From Heterotrichella gracilis (taxonomy: Eukaryota > Sar > Xanthophyceae > Tribonematales > Xanthonemataceae), in contig JAULBX010029666.1 in assembly GCA_032358255.1 (NCBI GenBank), positions 1 through 20,031 of the forward strand: DNA of 20,031 nt, written 5' to 3'. The position numbers and the translations under genes are program-made. Positions 1 through 9,481 of the stretch are shown here, piece by piece. The notes below the pieces were generated by a model. The model searched no databases and was not told the DNA's origin. It saw nothing but the letters and a program-made list of their open reading frames with translations. Each line of letters begins with the position of its first letter. Position 1 is the stretch's first letter.

Positions 1-1014
1 TTTAAGAAAAATAAATTGCAAGAAATTAATTCTACTTTGTTGAACACATCTCTTTTGTCTTGTTCGTATGTTGGTAGTACAACTCTCGAAAAAACACAAA
101 TACGAAGTAATGAACCTTTGTACGGCAAAAATTTTTATTTAAAATTGAATTTTATAGAAATGAAAGTTTACATAAAACAAGTATATAGGTATCAATATAT
201 AGAGATTTTTCTAAAAAAAAATAAATTTTTTTTATATGATAAAATGTATACTCTATTTTTATATAAAAAAAATAAGTATACTAAAAATTTTCGACATTTA
301 AAAAAAATTTCAGAAGTCATCTTTTTAGATACTAAAAAAAAAAGTTCTATTACTTTTTTTGTATTAAAAAAAAAATGGTATATTTCATCTTTAAATTTAA
401 TAAAAAGTTGTACTTTAAAAATGAAAAACCCATCTCTTTTAAAAATACAAGAAGGGTGCAGTGTTTATAAAATTTTATCTAATTCTACTAAAGTAGTTCT
501 GCGAGGAACTGCATCACTTCGAAAAAATATATCTTTACTACAAGAATGTACTTTTAAAGGCATAACGAAACAACTCGAAGAGCATAAAAAAAAAATATTG
601 CCAGAAAAAATTATACCTAATCTTTTATTTTTAAATCATGTAGAATGTATTATTTCAAGAAAAATTAAATCATATAGTCAATTAGTTTTTTATAAAACTT
701 TATATGATTATCAAAGTGCTTCTTTTTTAGCTCAAGAAATTATATATTTTTTAGAAAAAAAAATACCTTTTAGGAAAATTAAAAATAAATACCTCAAAGA
801 TTTAGACTGTAATCCAATTATACGAGGGTTTAGAATATCATGTTCAGGGCGAGTAGGAGGAAAATCAAAAAAAGCACAAAGGGCAAAAATAGAATTTGTA
901 AAATACGGTCAAACATCACTCCATATTTACTCATCAAAAATAGATTTTTCTACAAAGACAGCGTTAACTCCTTTTGGTACTATTGGAGTAAAAGTATGGA
1001 TTTGTTATTTTTAA
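1..1014 (+). CDS. rps3: Ribosomal protein S3, mitochondrial, 5'-truncated by window edge
   Basis: The reading frame is open from base 1 to the TAA at 1012-1014, with no in-frame ATG near the left edge, so the true start lies outside the window. The last ~80 residues match the S3 C-terminal domain: a stretch reading NPIIRGFRISCSGRVGG, then KAQRAK, then a run ending in GTIGVKVWICYF, the conserved end of S3. The middle is Lys/Phe-rich and low-complexity, as is usual for the fast-evolving central insert of mitochondrial S3. The protein would sit at the mRNA entry site of the small subunit. It is the only gene here on the + strand and converges on the LSU rRNA gene. In many algae rps3 follows rps19; here rps19 is about 12 kb away on the other strand. 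A strong hairpin starts 25 bases after the stop. The family call is secure; the N-terminal part cannot be judged. Confidence 0.9.
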   Translation, partial: FKKNKLQEINSTLLNTSLLSCSYVGSTTLEKTQIRSNEPLYGKNFYLKLNFIEMKVYIKQVYRYQYIEIFLKKNKFFLYDKMYTLFLYKKNKYTKNFRHLKKISEVIFLDTKKKSSITFFVLKKKWYISSLNLIKSCTLKMKNPSLLKIQEGCSVYKILSNSTKVVLRGTASLRKNISLLQECTFKGITKQLEEHKKKILPEKIIPNLLFLNHVECIISRKIKSYSQLVFYKTLYDYQSASFLAQEIIYFLEKKIPFRKIKNKYLKDLDCNPIIRGFRISCSGRVGGKSKKAQRAKIEFVKYGQTSLHIYSSKIDFSTKTALTPFGTIGVKVWICYF

Positions 1015-1039
1015 ATAAAAATTTATTTTTCTTCAAAGT

Positions 1040-1112
1040 AAAATAAATAAAACTAGTAAAACTACTACGAAAATTATATTTTCGTAGTAGTTTTACTAGT
1101 TTTATTTATTTT
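1040..1112. repeat. 35-bp perfect inverted repeat after rps3
   Basis: Arms 1040-1074 and 1078-1112 pair perfectly around a 3-nt loop. It begins 25 bases after the rps3 stop and separates the + strand gene from the - strand block. It may stabilise or define the rps3 mRNA 3' end, which is inference. Confidence 0.9.
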
Positions 1113-1648
1113 TACTGCCTTTAAACCCTCGGTTCGTTTTTCTTTTCAAAAATAAAAGAGAAGCAGTCGCATCCGCGAATATTTTTTATTTTTAACACTC
1201 GAAAAAAAGCATACTCGTTTAGATTTTTAAAATCGTGACTCATGCTCCTAAAGCTATTCGTAAAACCTTTAAATACTATATAAAATAGGATAAAGTTGCT
1301 ATTGTTTTTTTTTTTGATAGATGTTCTCTTGATATTTATTGATAAATAAGAAACGCAAGTAAAGTTCTAGGAGCATTTATATAAAATTTACAAAAATTAC
1401 AATAAAACTAACATATTTACTTTGCTTTTTTTTAAGTATCCACAAATTATGACGTTTTCTTTTTTTCAGAGAATACTTACATAAAATTTTAGCGATGATT
1501 ACTAAAGTGTAAAATGTGTAACAACTAGGAAGAGCCAATTGTATGTTTTAAAAATAAAAGAAAAATAAAAAAACCTAAACCTTTACTATTAAAATATAAT
1601 AAAAACTCAGAGATTTTTTATTTTTATATGAATAGTAATAAATAGTAA

Positions 1649-1701
1649 TATCAAAGTAGAATAGAAACAAAAAATCATTTTGTTTTTATTCTACTTTGAT
1701 A
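1649..1701. repeat. 24-bp hairpin in the rps3-LSU spacer
   Basis: Arms 1649-1672 and 1678-1701 pair along their whole length with a single G-T wobble and a 5-nt loop. The arms contain the ATCAAAGTAGAATA / TATTCTACTTTGAT sequence, which resembles the repeat units in the L1931 intron. Confidence 0.85.
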
Positions 1702-2569
1702 GTATTTATACTCAGATTAAAAAAATTATATCAGTGAGTTAAAAGTATACTCAACACGTCTTTTATTTTTTGAAATATGTCGCTTTTGAAGTAAAAAAAA
1801 AAGGTCTCTAGAAACTAAAAATAATTCCTTAAAAAAAGTTTTTTATTTTTTTTATATAGAACTGTTTTTTTATCTTCTATAAAAAAAAAGATCTAAAAAT
1901 TGTTCTTTGTTTTACAAAAATCAAAAATGCTGGACTTTTAGAGATTATTTAGTATATAAAAAATTTATTTTTATATTTTTATTTATTCTTTTATTTTACT
2001 ATTTTTGTATATATAAGCAATACTAAGAACAATGCAGTTAAATAAAGGATTTTGTAAAGTACAACACTTTTGTAGAGCTATTAAAGTAGAAATATTTTAA
2101 AAATAAAAAAAAATTTAAAAACGTAAAGGCTTTTTTATTTTTATATACTAAAAAATTTTTGCGAAAGGCCATCATTATGCCTTTTTTAAAAAACTAACTT
2201 ATAAAATAAAAGTAAATCAGTGTAAAGCTTTAAAAATAAAAGTACGTCTAAAACAAAACAATCTTTACATAATTTTTCTTTTTAAGTACATAGAGTAAAA
2301 AAAACACAATATTTTTACTTATTTACTTAGAAAAATAAAAGAGAAAAAGATATATTTTTTTAAAACTTTATTCGTAGATGGTTTTTTCTAAGACTTAAAA
2401 ATATAATAAATAAAAGTTTTTCCTCTGTAATGTTTTGGGTAAACAAATAAAAAGGTTTTATTAAAAAAACAAGAGAAAAGCATTTTATAAGACTTTAAAT
2501 TTTAATTTTCGATCACGATAATTTTTAGTTGTTCAGTGTCATAATTATATTATAAAAAAATACAATCAT

Positions 2570-2614
2570 TTTCTTTAATTATATTGGGTTTTCTATCCAA
2601 TATAATTAAAGAAA
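2570..2614. repeat. 18-bp hairpin downstream of the LSU rRNA 3' end
   Basis: Arms 2570-2587 and 2597-2614 pair perfectly, and a G-T pair extends the stem into the loop. It lies about 100 bases beyond the estimated 3' end of the - strand LSU rRNA, so it could be part of its 3' processing or termination signal. Confidence 0.85.
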
Positions 2615-3306
2615 TGATAAAAATTTTAATACAATTTCTTTTCTTTATAAAATAAAATGTTTTAATACTCTTCTATTTTTTAAAAGGAATGAGAGGATGC
2701 TAAAATATTATAAAAAAATTTATTCAGTATTTTTAGTACAAAAAAGCTAACATGTTACCACGAATAAACTTTTTGCCTATTACGTAATGATCTTTTACGA
2801 TCATTGAAATTTGGTTTGAGATACAACTTCCCACTTGAGATGCTTTCAGTGGTTATTTGTTCTAAACATAGCTTCCCAGCGATACCGTTGGCACGATAAC
2901 TGGTACACCAGAGGTTTATCATTTTCGGTCCTCTCGTACAGGAAAATGCTTCTCTTAATTTCAAAAATATAATAAAAATTATACTTTACACCCAAAAAAG
3001 ATAGGATCCGTACTGTTTCTCAACGTACTAAACCCAACTCACGTACCGCTTTCATCGGCGAACAGCCGAACCCTTGGAACCATCTTCAGCTCCAGGATGC
3101 GATGAGTCGACCAGAATTGTTACCATTTAGGCTTTTTATCCTAAATTTCTATTTTTCACAAAATAGCTCAGACTATGTCATTCTAATTAAAAAAAAAGAG
3201 TTAAAAATATTCTACTAAAGTATTTTACTAAAGTAAAAGTCTTCTACTAAAGTATTTGACTAAAGTATTATACAAAGTATTATACAAAGTATTATACTTT
3301 GAAAGC

Positions 3307-3349
3307 TTTAAAAATAAAAAAAGCTTTAAAAATAAAAAAAGCTTTACCA
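3307..3349. repeat. 43-bp A/T repeat, copy 1
   Basis: Two units of GCTTTAAAAATAAAAAAA followed by GCTTTACCA. The 43 bases 3307-3349 are identical to 15925-15967 in the nad7-cox1 interval. This copy lies inside the L2504 intron, between the endonuclease remnant and the 3' core strand. Confidence 0.9.
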
Positions 3350-3413
3350 TTTTACTTTTGTCTACTATAGTATAGAGATAAAAGACTTGAGTTTTATTTT
3401 TAAAGCATACAAC

Positions 3414-4113
3414 TTATACTTTAGGCTTTTTATACAAGAAAGAAGGATGTAGAAAAGGAGAAATCAGCTTAGAAAGTAAAAAAGCATCACTTTTTGGAAA
3501 AACAATAACAAAGTAAATCTTTTTATGACAAAGTATTTTCGTAGAAAATGTAAATTTTTTATTTAATTCTGTACTTAAAATCACATTTTCTGTATAGGTA
3601 AAACCTTGTGTATGCAACACAAGTGTTTTTCCATCTTTTTGTAAACTTCCATCGCACATTATCCAATATGCCAGACTTCGTGCAGTGACATACTTGCTTA
3701 TAAGTCCTGGACATATACTTTAAAAATAAAAAAAGTTTTCCATTTTTTTTAGAATGTATATCAAAAGAAAAGAAAGAGATATACAGTTTTGTAAAATCTG
3801 GAAATGAAAATGTTTTAAACCAATAACTTTTGATTGATCCATCCTTTTTTTTACGTAAACTAGGAGCTTGCATAAAACAATACAATGAAAACAACTCGAA
3901 AAGATGATATAAAAATGCTTTTTGTTTAAAACCTTGTTCGAATTTAATATAAGCTTCTGTACTCACACGAACTATACTAGCATCTCCTAAGAGCATACCT
4001 ATAGCGACTTCAAACAAGATTTCTGGAAGTTTTGGAAGATTTTTTTTATAATCTTGCCAATATTTGGAATTAAAATGATACCCATTTTTTGTATTTCGTA
4101 TATGTTTTTTCAT
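3414..4113 (-). pseudogene. LAGLIDADG homing endonuclease of the L2504 intron, frame-broken
   Basis: The product would be a double-motif LAGLIDADG DNA endonuclease that cuts intron-lacking LSU genes and so spreads the intron. The first part (ATG at 4111-4113) contains motif 1, IGMLLGDAS, about residue 38. The second motif, ARSLAYWIMCDGS, is in a different frame at about 3648-3686, and that frame runs to a TAA at 3414-3416. Switching frames requires skipping one base between about 3700 and 3736. There, an 18-nt A/T repeat (3718-3735), identical to one at 3306-3323, interrupts the reading frame. The entered frame has its own stop inside that repeat, so slippage in the T-run would not rescue it. 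The N-terminal frame ends at 3559. The most likely reading is a decayed gene; a sequencing error or an unusual frameshift are alternatives. Confidence 0.75.
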
Positions 4114-4703
4114 TAAAAAAAGCTTTTCTACTTTCCAAAGTTTTCTTCTACTTTGTAGAATACTTTGTAGAATATTTTTAAAGTATTACTATTTTTTTTT
4201 TTTTTAAAAAGAGCGGGCGCTCGTGGAAAAAGTATTGGAAGGAAATCCTCATTTTCTAGTCGTTGAACGTTCATTTCTACTTTTGTACAGGAGTTTTCTT
4301 TTTGCAACTCCTGCTTTCCTTTCGAAATGCTTCGCTGCAAATTGTCTTAAAACTTTTTTTATAAAGTAGAAGTCTTTTACTTTAGTAAAATACTTTAGTA
4401 AAAGACTTTACTAAACTAATTGTAGTTTAAGAGATTCTTGCAATTCACCCACTTTATCCTCGACTTTGGCTTTTTTGTTTTATCGAGGTGCCAAACGACT
4501 TCGTCGATATGAGCTCTTGGAAGTCATCAGCCTGTTATCCCTAGCGTACCTTTGATCCGTTGAGCGAGAGTCTTTCCACATAGAACTCCCGGGTCATTAT
4601 GACCGACTTTCGTCTCTGCTCGACTTGTAAGTCTAACAGTCAAGCAATCTTTTACCATTATGCTCTACAACTGATTTCTGACCAGTTTGAGATTACCTTC
4701 GTA

Positions 4704-4749
<46 letters not shown>

Positions 4750-5093
4750 ACTTGAAACTGTTCCTCTAAGATACAATTCAATGTTTTACCATAAAAATAG
4801 TTTACAAAAATAGTTTACTTTAAAAGGTTAGAAAAATTTTAGTAAAAGAGTGGTATTTCAAGATTGCAAGGCCTTTTTACTAAAGTAAAGAAGCTTAACT
4901 CCCACTTATCCTATACATTTACTAATTTTTTTCAATATCAAGCTATAGTAAAGGTGCATAGGGTCTTACCGTCTACTTTTGGGAACTCCGCATCTTCACG
5001 GAGAATTCAATTTCACTGAGTCTATGTTGGAGACAGTAGGGCAATCGTTACACCATTCATGCAGGACGGAACTTACCCGCCAAGGAATTTCGC

Positions 5094-5570
5094 TCACTTT
5101 ATCTCTCCATTTTCATGGAGAGGTGGACTCTCTCTTAGATTACTAGTAGTACTTTCTATGAATTTTTCAAAACTTTGTTGCAAAACACGGAATTTTTCAA
5201 TACCTTCAAGTGTTAAATGTTCTTTTTTTTCTAGTAATAGCACAGCATCACGAAACTTTTCAAAAGCTATTCGTTTTTTTGTTTTCAATTTGTGTTTTTC
5301 AAAAAAAGGAACAATAATTTCTTGAAGATGTTTTTGTCCACGAACGCGATAACACATTCTATCACCATGATTTACACGAACAACACCACATTTCCAATAT
5401 GCTTTTAATGCATGTAAAATTTGTATATCAGAAACATGCTGAAGCACTGTAAATTCTGGAAGTACTTGTATACCAATTTTCATGTTTGCATTTTTGTTAA
5501 TAGAAATATGGAAACACCCTTCACCATCAACAAATCCTACAATCCACTCAGCAGAAAGTTTTGTAGTCAT
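5094..5570 (-). CDS. Single-motif LAGLIDADG (I-CreI-like) homing endonuclease
   Basis: The intron-encoded endonuclease has one LAGLIDADG motif, WIVGFVDGEGCF, about residues 9-20, whose Asp would be the catalytic acid. One motif per chain implies a homodimer, as in I-CreI. Downstream FTVLQHVSDIQIL and YRVRGQKHLQEIIVPFF are typical of the family. The ATG at 5568-5570 (MTTKLSAEWIVG) is preferred because the motif then falls at the usual distance from the start. An in-frame ATG at 5628-5630 would add 20 residues but would translate the P7 core strand. The length is 158 residues. The last ~20 codons overlap the intron's 3' core (P7 strand, P9), and the TGA stop uses the first base of the 3' exon. 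It lies in the P8 region of the L1931 intron. It appears intact. Confidence 0.88.
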   Translation of the reverse strand: MTTKLSAEWIVGFVDGEGCFHISINKNANMKIGIQVLPEFTVLQHVSDIQILHALKAYWKCGVVRVNHGDRMCYRVRGQKHLQEIIVPFFEKHKLKTKKRIAFEKFRDAVLLLEKKEHLTLEGIEKFRVLQQSFEKFIESTTSNLRESPPLHENGEIK

Positions 5571-5867
5571 AGATTTTTTTACTTTTTTTTGTAATCTCCA
5601 AACGTATAGTCTCTGAGGATTCTCATACAATAGATTGTATCAGTCTTTCCTGCTGATTGTCCCCATGTCTTTCAGATTTTCACTGCATTTTCTTTCTTTT
5701 TATTCTACAAAGTATTCTACAAAGTATTCTACAAAGTATTCTACAAAGTAGAAGTAGAATAAAAAGAAAGGTTTTTTACTTTGCTAGTACTGAGAAGTTT
5801 TTGAGGAGTTTCCAGCATATAGTTCGGTTTTACTAAGGCTAGCGGATGAAAGTGAATCATATATTCA
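5095..5867 (-). other. Group I intron at LSU site 1931
   Basis: The exon breaks after GGTCCTAAGGT and resumes with AGCGAAATTCC, matching insertion after E. coli U1931. The intron ends in G (complement of 5095). The guide GCCTTAG (5833-5839) pairs with all seven bases of the exon end CTAAGGT, again with a terminal U-G. Core strands are recognisable: the Q-like GGACAATCAGCAGG, the P7 strand TCCTCAGAGACTATACG (about 5603-5619) and its partner TAAGAGAGAGTCCA (about 5125-5138). The P9 hairpin at 5103-5122 has 8 bp closed by a GAAA tetraloop. A 17-bp stem (5692-5708/5754-5770) enclosing most of a tandem repeat sits in the upstream half. The core style suggests subgroup IB, which is inference. Confidence 0.94.
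5692..5770. repeat. Four 12-nt tandem repeats within and beside a 17-bp inverted repeat
   Basis: TATTCTACAAAG is repeated four times without change at 5701-5748. Arms 5692-5708 and 5754-5770 are exact reverse complements, so the repeats sit mostly in the loop, with the first unit overlapping the left arm. All of this is in the upstream half of the L1931 intron, between guide and P7. Confidence 0.92.
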
Positions 5868-6646
5868 ACCTTAGGACCGTCAGAGTTACGGCCGCCGTTT
5901 ACTGGGCCTTAAGTTTAAAGCTCCAAAAAGAAAAGAAAATTGTTTTTTTCTACTTTAATAGAAAAAAATTATATTCTTTTATTGAATTCACTTTTTGCTG
6001 TAAGCTTCCAGCACCGGGCAGGTGTCAGACTCTATACATCGTATTTTTACTTAGCAGAGTCCTGTGTTTTTAATAAACAGTCGTTACCCTCTATTCTGTG
6101 CCACCTTTCTCTTTTTTTTATTTTTTTGAAGAGAAAGGTCCTCCTTCTTCCTAAGTTACGGAGGTATTTTGCCGAGTTCCTTCAACATAGTTTACTCAAA
6201 CGCCTTAATCTGTTTTGATATATTCACCTGTGTTGGTTTAAGTACGGTATTTTAAAATTTTAAAGTTTTTTCCTGAAAATAGAGCATTTACTTTTTATGA
6301 ATCCAATAATTAAAAAGTAAATACTGTACTTTGTCACTTTAAATTATCTATTTTTTTAGTACCCATTAAAAGAAACTTTCGTTTTTTTTTTAGGGGCCGA
6401 TTGACTCTACATCGAAAAACGGTCTGTAGAAAACCTTGAATTTTCGGCGATTATGATTTTCACATAATTAAACGTTACTCATGTCAGCATTATCACTTCT
6501 GATTTTTTCAGTTTTATCTTACAATAAACCTTTTTAAATATACAGAACGTTCTGCTACCCTTAGTTTTTACTATTTAAAGTATTAAAAAAGTCGCCGCTT
6601 CGGTAAATCATTTGAGCCCCGTTAAATTTTTAGTGCAATAAAGCTA

Positions 6647-6688
<42 letters not shown>

Positions 6689-7790
6689 CAAGCCAACCTC
6701 CTGGTTGTTAAGGCTTTATTACTTCTTTTACCACTAAATGATTGTTTAAGGACCTTAACGTACGATCTGGGCTTTTTCCCTTTAGACTTAAGACCTTAGC
6801 GCTTTAAGTCTGTCTATAGAAGTTTATGATAAAAAATTTGGAGTTTCCTTGAGATTAGTCAAGCTTTGGGCTACCTTCACTCATTGAGTGCTCTACCTTT
6901 TTACCATTACAAAATACTATGCTCTACCTAAATAGATTTCGCAGAAAACCAGCTATTTCCGAGTTCGATTGGCTTTTCACCCCTAACCACAAATCTTCTC
7001 TATCTATTGCCACAGATATGAGTTTAGTCCTCCAGAACGCTTTACCATTCTTTCAACTTGTTCATAGCTAGATCACTCGGTTTCGGGTCAAATATATAGA
7101 ACTTAAAGCTTTTTAAAACTCGTTTTCACTTAGCATACACTTATTAGTTTAAGCTTGCTCTATTTATTTACTCGCTGACCCATTATGCAAAAGGTACGCC
7201 GTCAAAAAAACAAAATAAAATATAGTATACTCTGTTAAAGAGTATTTAGTATATTTTATTTTGTACTTTTGACGACTGCTTATAAACAAAGAATTTCAGG
7301 ATCTTTTTCACTCCCTTTTTAGGGGTCTTTTTCACCTTTCCCTCACGGTACTAGTACACTATCGATTAGAAAGAAATTTTTAGGCTTAGAGGGTGGTCCC
7401 CCTTTCTTCAAACAAGCAAAAATTCTTGTTTTACTCTTTTTTGTAAAATAAAATATATTTATAAAGTTATAATACCTATTTACAGGGCTTTCACCTTCTT
7501 TGGCAAGCTATTCCAAATAAAAACTTTTCAATAGATATTTATTTTATTATAAATAGAAGGCCTTTTCTGCTTTCGTTCACTACTACTAGCAGAATCTCGA
7601 TTGATTTTTTTTCCTATAGCTACTAAGATGTTTCAATTTGCTATGTTTTAAAAATTAAACGGTTTTCCGTTAGGATACTCACAAATTTCAGGAAAAATGT
7701 ACCTTTTTGTGACTTTTCGTTACATTAAACGTCCTTTTTCTTTCTATCGAGGCATCTATTCTATGCTTTAAATTACTGAATAAAATACTA

Positions 7791-8231
7791 TATATAATTT
7801 TGAGTTCAATTTATTTTATTTTTACTAAAGTAAAACTACTTTAGTAAAAATAAAGTTTGTTATGCTTTTATTTTTCTTTACTCTTTAGATTTTAAACAAC
7901 TATTAGTACTTTGAAAAATCTAACTATAAAAGTAGAAGACTTTTACTTTAGTAAAATACTTTTGTGTTTAACTTTGCTTTGCGTAAGTGTCAGATGGGTT
8001 TATCGTCACTTTAATAGTCTAATTAAACTAGACTATTAAAGTGTTCTTGTTCTGCGAAGCAAATTCAAAAAGTAGTAATGATTTGTCTTGAATAATTTAT
8101 TTTATAAAAGAAAAAAATTTTGTATTGTACTTGTGTTTATTAAGCTTTAGAAATTAATGATTTATAAAAATTTCTCAAAAAATAAACACTTATTTCTAGT
8201 GAAATAAGTGTTTATTTTACTAGTATAAAAA
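7791..8231. other. Spacer between LSU rRNA 5' end and trnM, with several hairpins
   Basis: No coding sequence was found. It contains an 18-bp hairpin at 7815-7854 just upstream of the LSU rRNA. There is a 15-bp hairpin at 8007-8043, enclosed by a longer-range TTTGCTT/AAGCAAA pairing (about 7972-8052). An 18-bp hairpin at 8179-8218 (TAGT loop) lies 13 bases beyond the 3' end of trnM. The LSU promoter or processing site should be in this interval, but I recognise no promoter consensus. Confidence 0.7.
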
Positions 8232-8304
8232 AAACGGAAGTGAGATTTGAACCCACGACATATGGATTATGATTCCAGTGTTCTACCTACTGAACTATTC
8301 CGTC
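8232..8304 (-). tRNA. trnM(cau): tRNA-Met (CAU)
   Basis: The 73-nt cloverleaf has acceptor GACGGAA/TTCCGTT, D arm GTTC...GAAC with an 8-nt GG-containing loop, and anticodon loop ATCATAA giving CAU. The T arm is GTGGG TTCAAAT CTCAC. Three oddities: the first acceptor pair is G-U, the anticodon stem has a C27-U43 mismatch, and the discriminator base read from the DNA is U instead of the usual A. The body looks like an elongator Met tRNA (no bacterial initiator C1-A72 mismatch and three-G-C-pair stem), but tRNA-Ile with lysidine-modified CAU cannot be ruled out from DNA alone. It lies between the LSU rRNA and rrn5. Confidence 0.88.
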
Positions 8305-8645
8305 TTTTTATAAAAAAAGAGTTTCAAAAGTAGTTCACAAAAAAAGTCGAAATCTTTTAGTAAAATTATCAAAATAGTTGCTATGTACATACTTTGGAGT
8401 TTTTAAAAAATTAACATATAATTCTATATAATAGTAAAAAATTTTTTTTTTTTCTAAAAAAAAATAATCTTTCTTGTTGCAAAAAAAAAACAAAAATGTT
8501 TTTTGTTTTAACTAAAAATAAAATAAATAAGCAAATTAGATATTACCTAATTTTAAGATAAAAAAATATTTTTTTTATAAAAAACTAATGCTTAATACGG
8601 TAAATTTTAAACAAAATGTAGTATGAAAAGCATTTATTATATATA
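8305..8645. other. Spacer between trnM and rrn5
   Basis: It consists of 341 bases of A/T-rich sequence with long A and T runs. I see no ORF, RNA gene or strong hairpin. Confidence 0.6.
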
Positions 8646-8762
8646 TTTCTTGATTTAATCTACGTCTCCCACATCATGTAGTACATATAGTTTATAATGC
8701 TTTCACTTATCGAAAACAAAAAGGGTTCGGGTGGTCCACAATTACGTTTAAAAATCAAGAAA
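8646..8762 (-). rRNA. rrn5: 5S ribosomal RNA, mitochondrial
   Basis: On the - strand the ends form helix I: TTTCTTGATTT at the 5' end pairs with AAATCAAGAAA at the 3' end (11 bp). Inside are the expected landmarks in order. They are GTGGACCACCCGAACCC (helix II/loop B and start of helix III), TTCGATAAGTGAAA (loop C, end of helix II), CATATGTACT-like sequence (helix IV/V region), and GGGAGAC before the closing strand. Total length of about 117 nt is right for 5S. The order and motifs resemble plant mitochondrial 5S, though the sequence is A/T-shifted and the loop C motif is weak. End positions are within 1-3 bases. It lies between trnM and atp9 on the same strand. Confidence 0.88.
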
Positions 8763-8825
8763 AATATTTGAATTTAAGCTCAATAAAAAAGTTATTTATC
8801 ATTTTGTACTCTCAATAAAATATAT

Positions 8826-9481
<656 letters not shown>

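Larger units (their letters stand above)
1113..2715. other. Gene-free AT-rich spacer between convergent rps3 and LSU rRNA
   Basis: No ORF of useful length, tRNA or recognisable RNA motif was found on either strand. It holds two good hairpins (1649-1701 and 2570-2614, listed separately) and a 9-nt inverted pair (ATGCTCCTA at about 1241 and TAGGAGCAT at about 1368). It also holds several copies of a TTTAAAAATAAAA motif. Both flanking genes point into it, so it is a 3' spacer on both sides. Confidence 0.7.
3112..4481 (-). other. Group I intron at LSU site 2504
   Basis: The exon sequence breaks after CACCTCGAT and resumes at GTCGACTCATCGC, matching insertion after E. coli U2504, a common group I site. 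The intron ends in G (complement of 3112), as group I introns do. An internal guide GTCGAGG (4458-4464) pairs with all seven bases of the 5' exon end CCTCGAT, with the expected U-G pair at the splice site. The P7 strands are visible: ACGTTCAACGACTAG (4256-4270) and TGACATAGTCTGAGC (3166-3180), pairing as GACTA/TAGTC. The endonuclease reading frame lies between them, in the P8 region. Short repeats of the ACTAAAGT type fill 3225-3372 and 4367-4412. Boundaries are well supported; the subgroup was not determined. Confidence 0.93.
2716..7790 (-). rRNA. rrl: Large-subunit (23S-type) ribosomal RNA, three exons
   Basis: Read on the - strand, all six domains can be followed. The 5' region contains the GATGCCT and GGACGT motifs, followed by GAAACATCTTAGTA. 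The interior has GGCGTACCTTTTGCATAATGG, the AACGGCGGCCGTAAC block, the GGTCCTAAGG loop and the peptidyl-transferase GATAACAGGCTGAT. The sarcin-ricin loop (GTACGAGAGGACC) is at about 2928-2942. Exons are about 5868-7790, 4482-5094 and 2716-3111, totalling about 2.9 kb, so the molecule is full length and not fragmented. Introns interrupt at E. coli 1931 and 2504. Several variable stems are replaced by long A/T hairpins, for example around 7203-7276. Both termini are approximate: the 5' end could be 7775-7795 and the 3' end 2700-2725. Confidence 0.95.

Noticed and set aside
1500-1540. GTGTAACAACTAGGAAGAGCC, reminiscent of a nuclear LSU rRNA motif
   Set aside because: The match is short and the flanks do not continue it. 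The full LSU gene is present elsewhere in the window.
2755-2964. 69-codon - strand ORF at the LSU 3' end
   Set aside because: It is conserved rRNA sequence including the sarcin-ricin loop; the frame is accidental.
4128-4340. 70-codon - strand ORF in the L2504 intron
   Set aside because: It runs across the ribozyme core strands (including the P7 strand at 4256-4270) and has no protein motif.
5701-5748. CRISPR-like array
   Set aside because: The 12-nt units are directly adjacent with no unique spacers, so it is a simple tandem repeat.
2716-7790. Fragmented or scrambled LSU rRNA, as in some chlorophycean mitochondria
   Set aside because: All domains occur in order on one strand, with only two group I introns between them, and exon length totals about 2.9 kb.
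7972-8052. Possible tRNA from the 7-bp closing stem
   Set aside because: Neither strand gives a T arm with 5-bp stem and 7-nt loop or a plausible D arm, so it is kept only as an unassigned structure.
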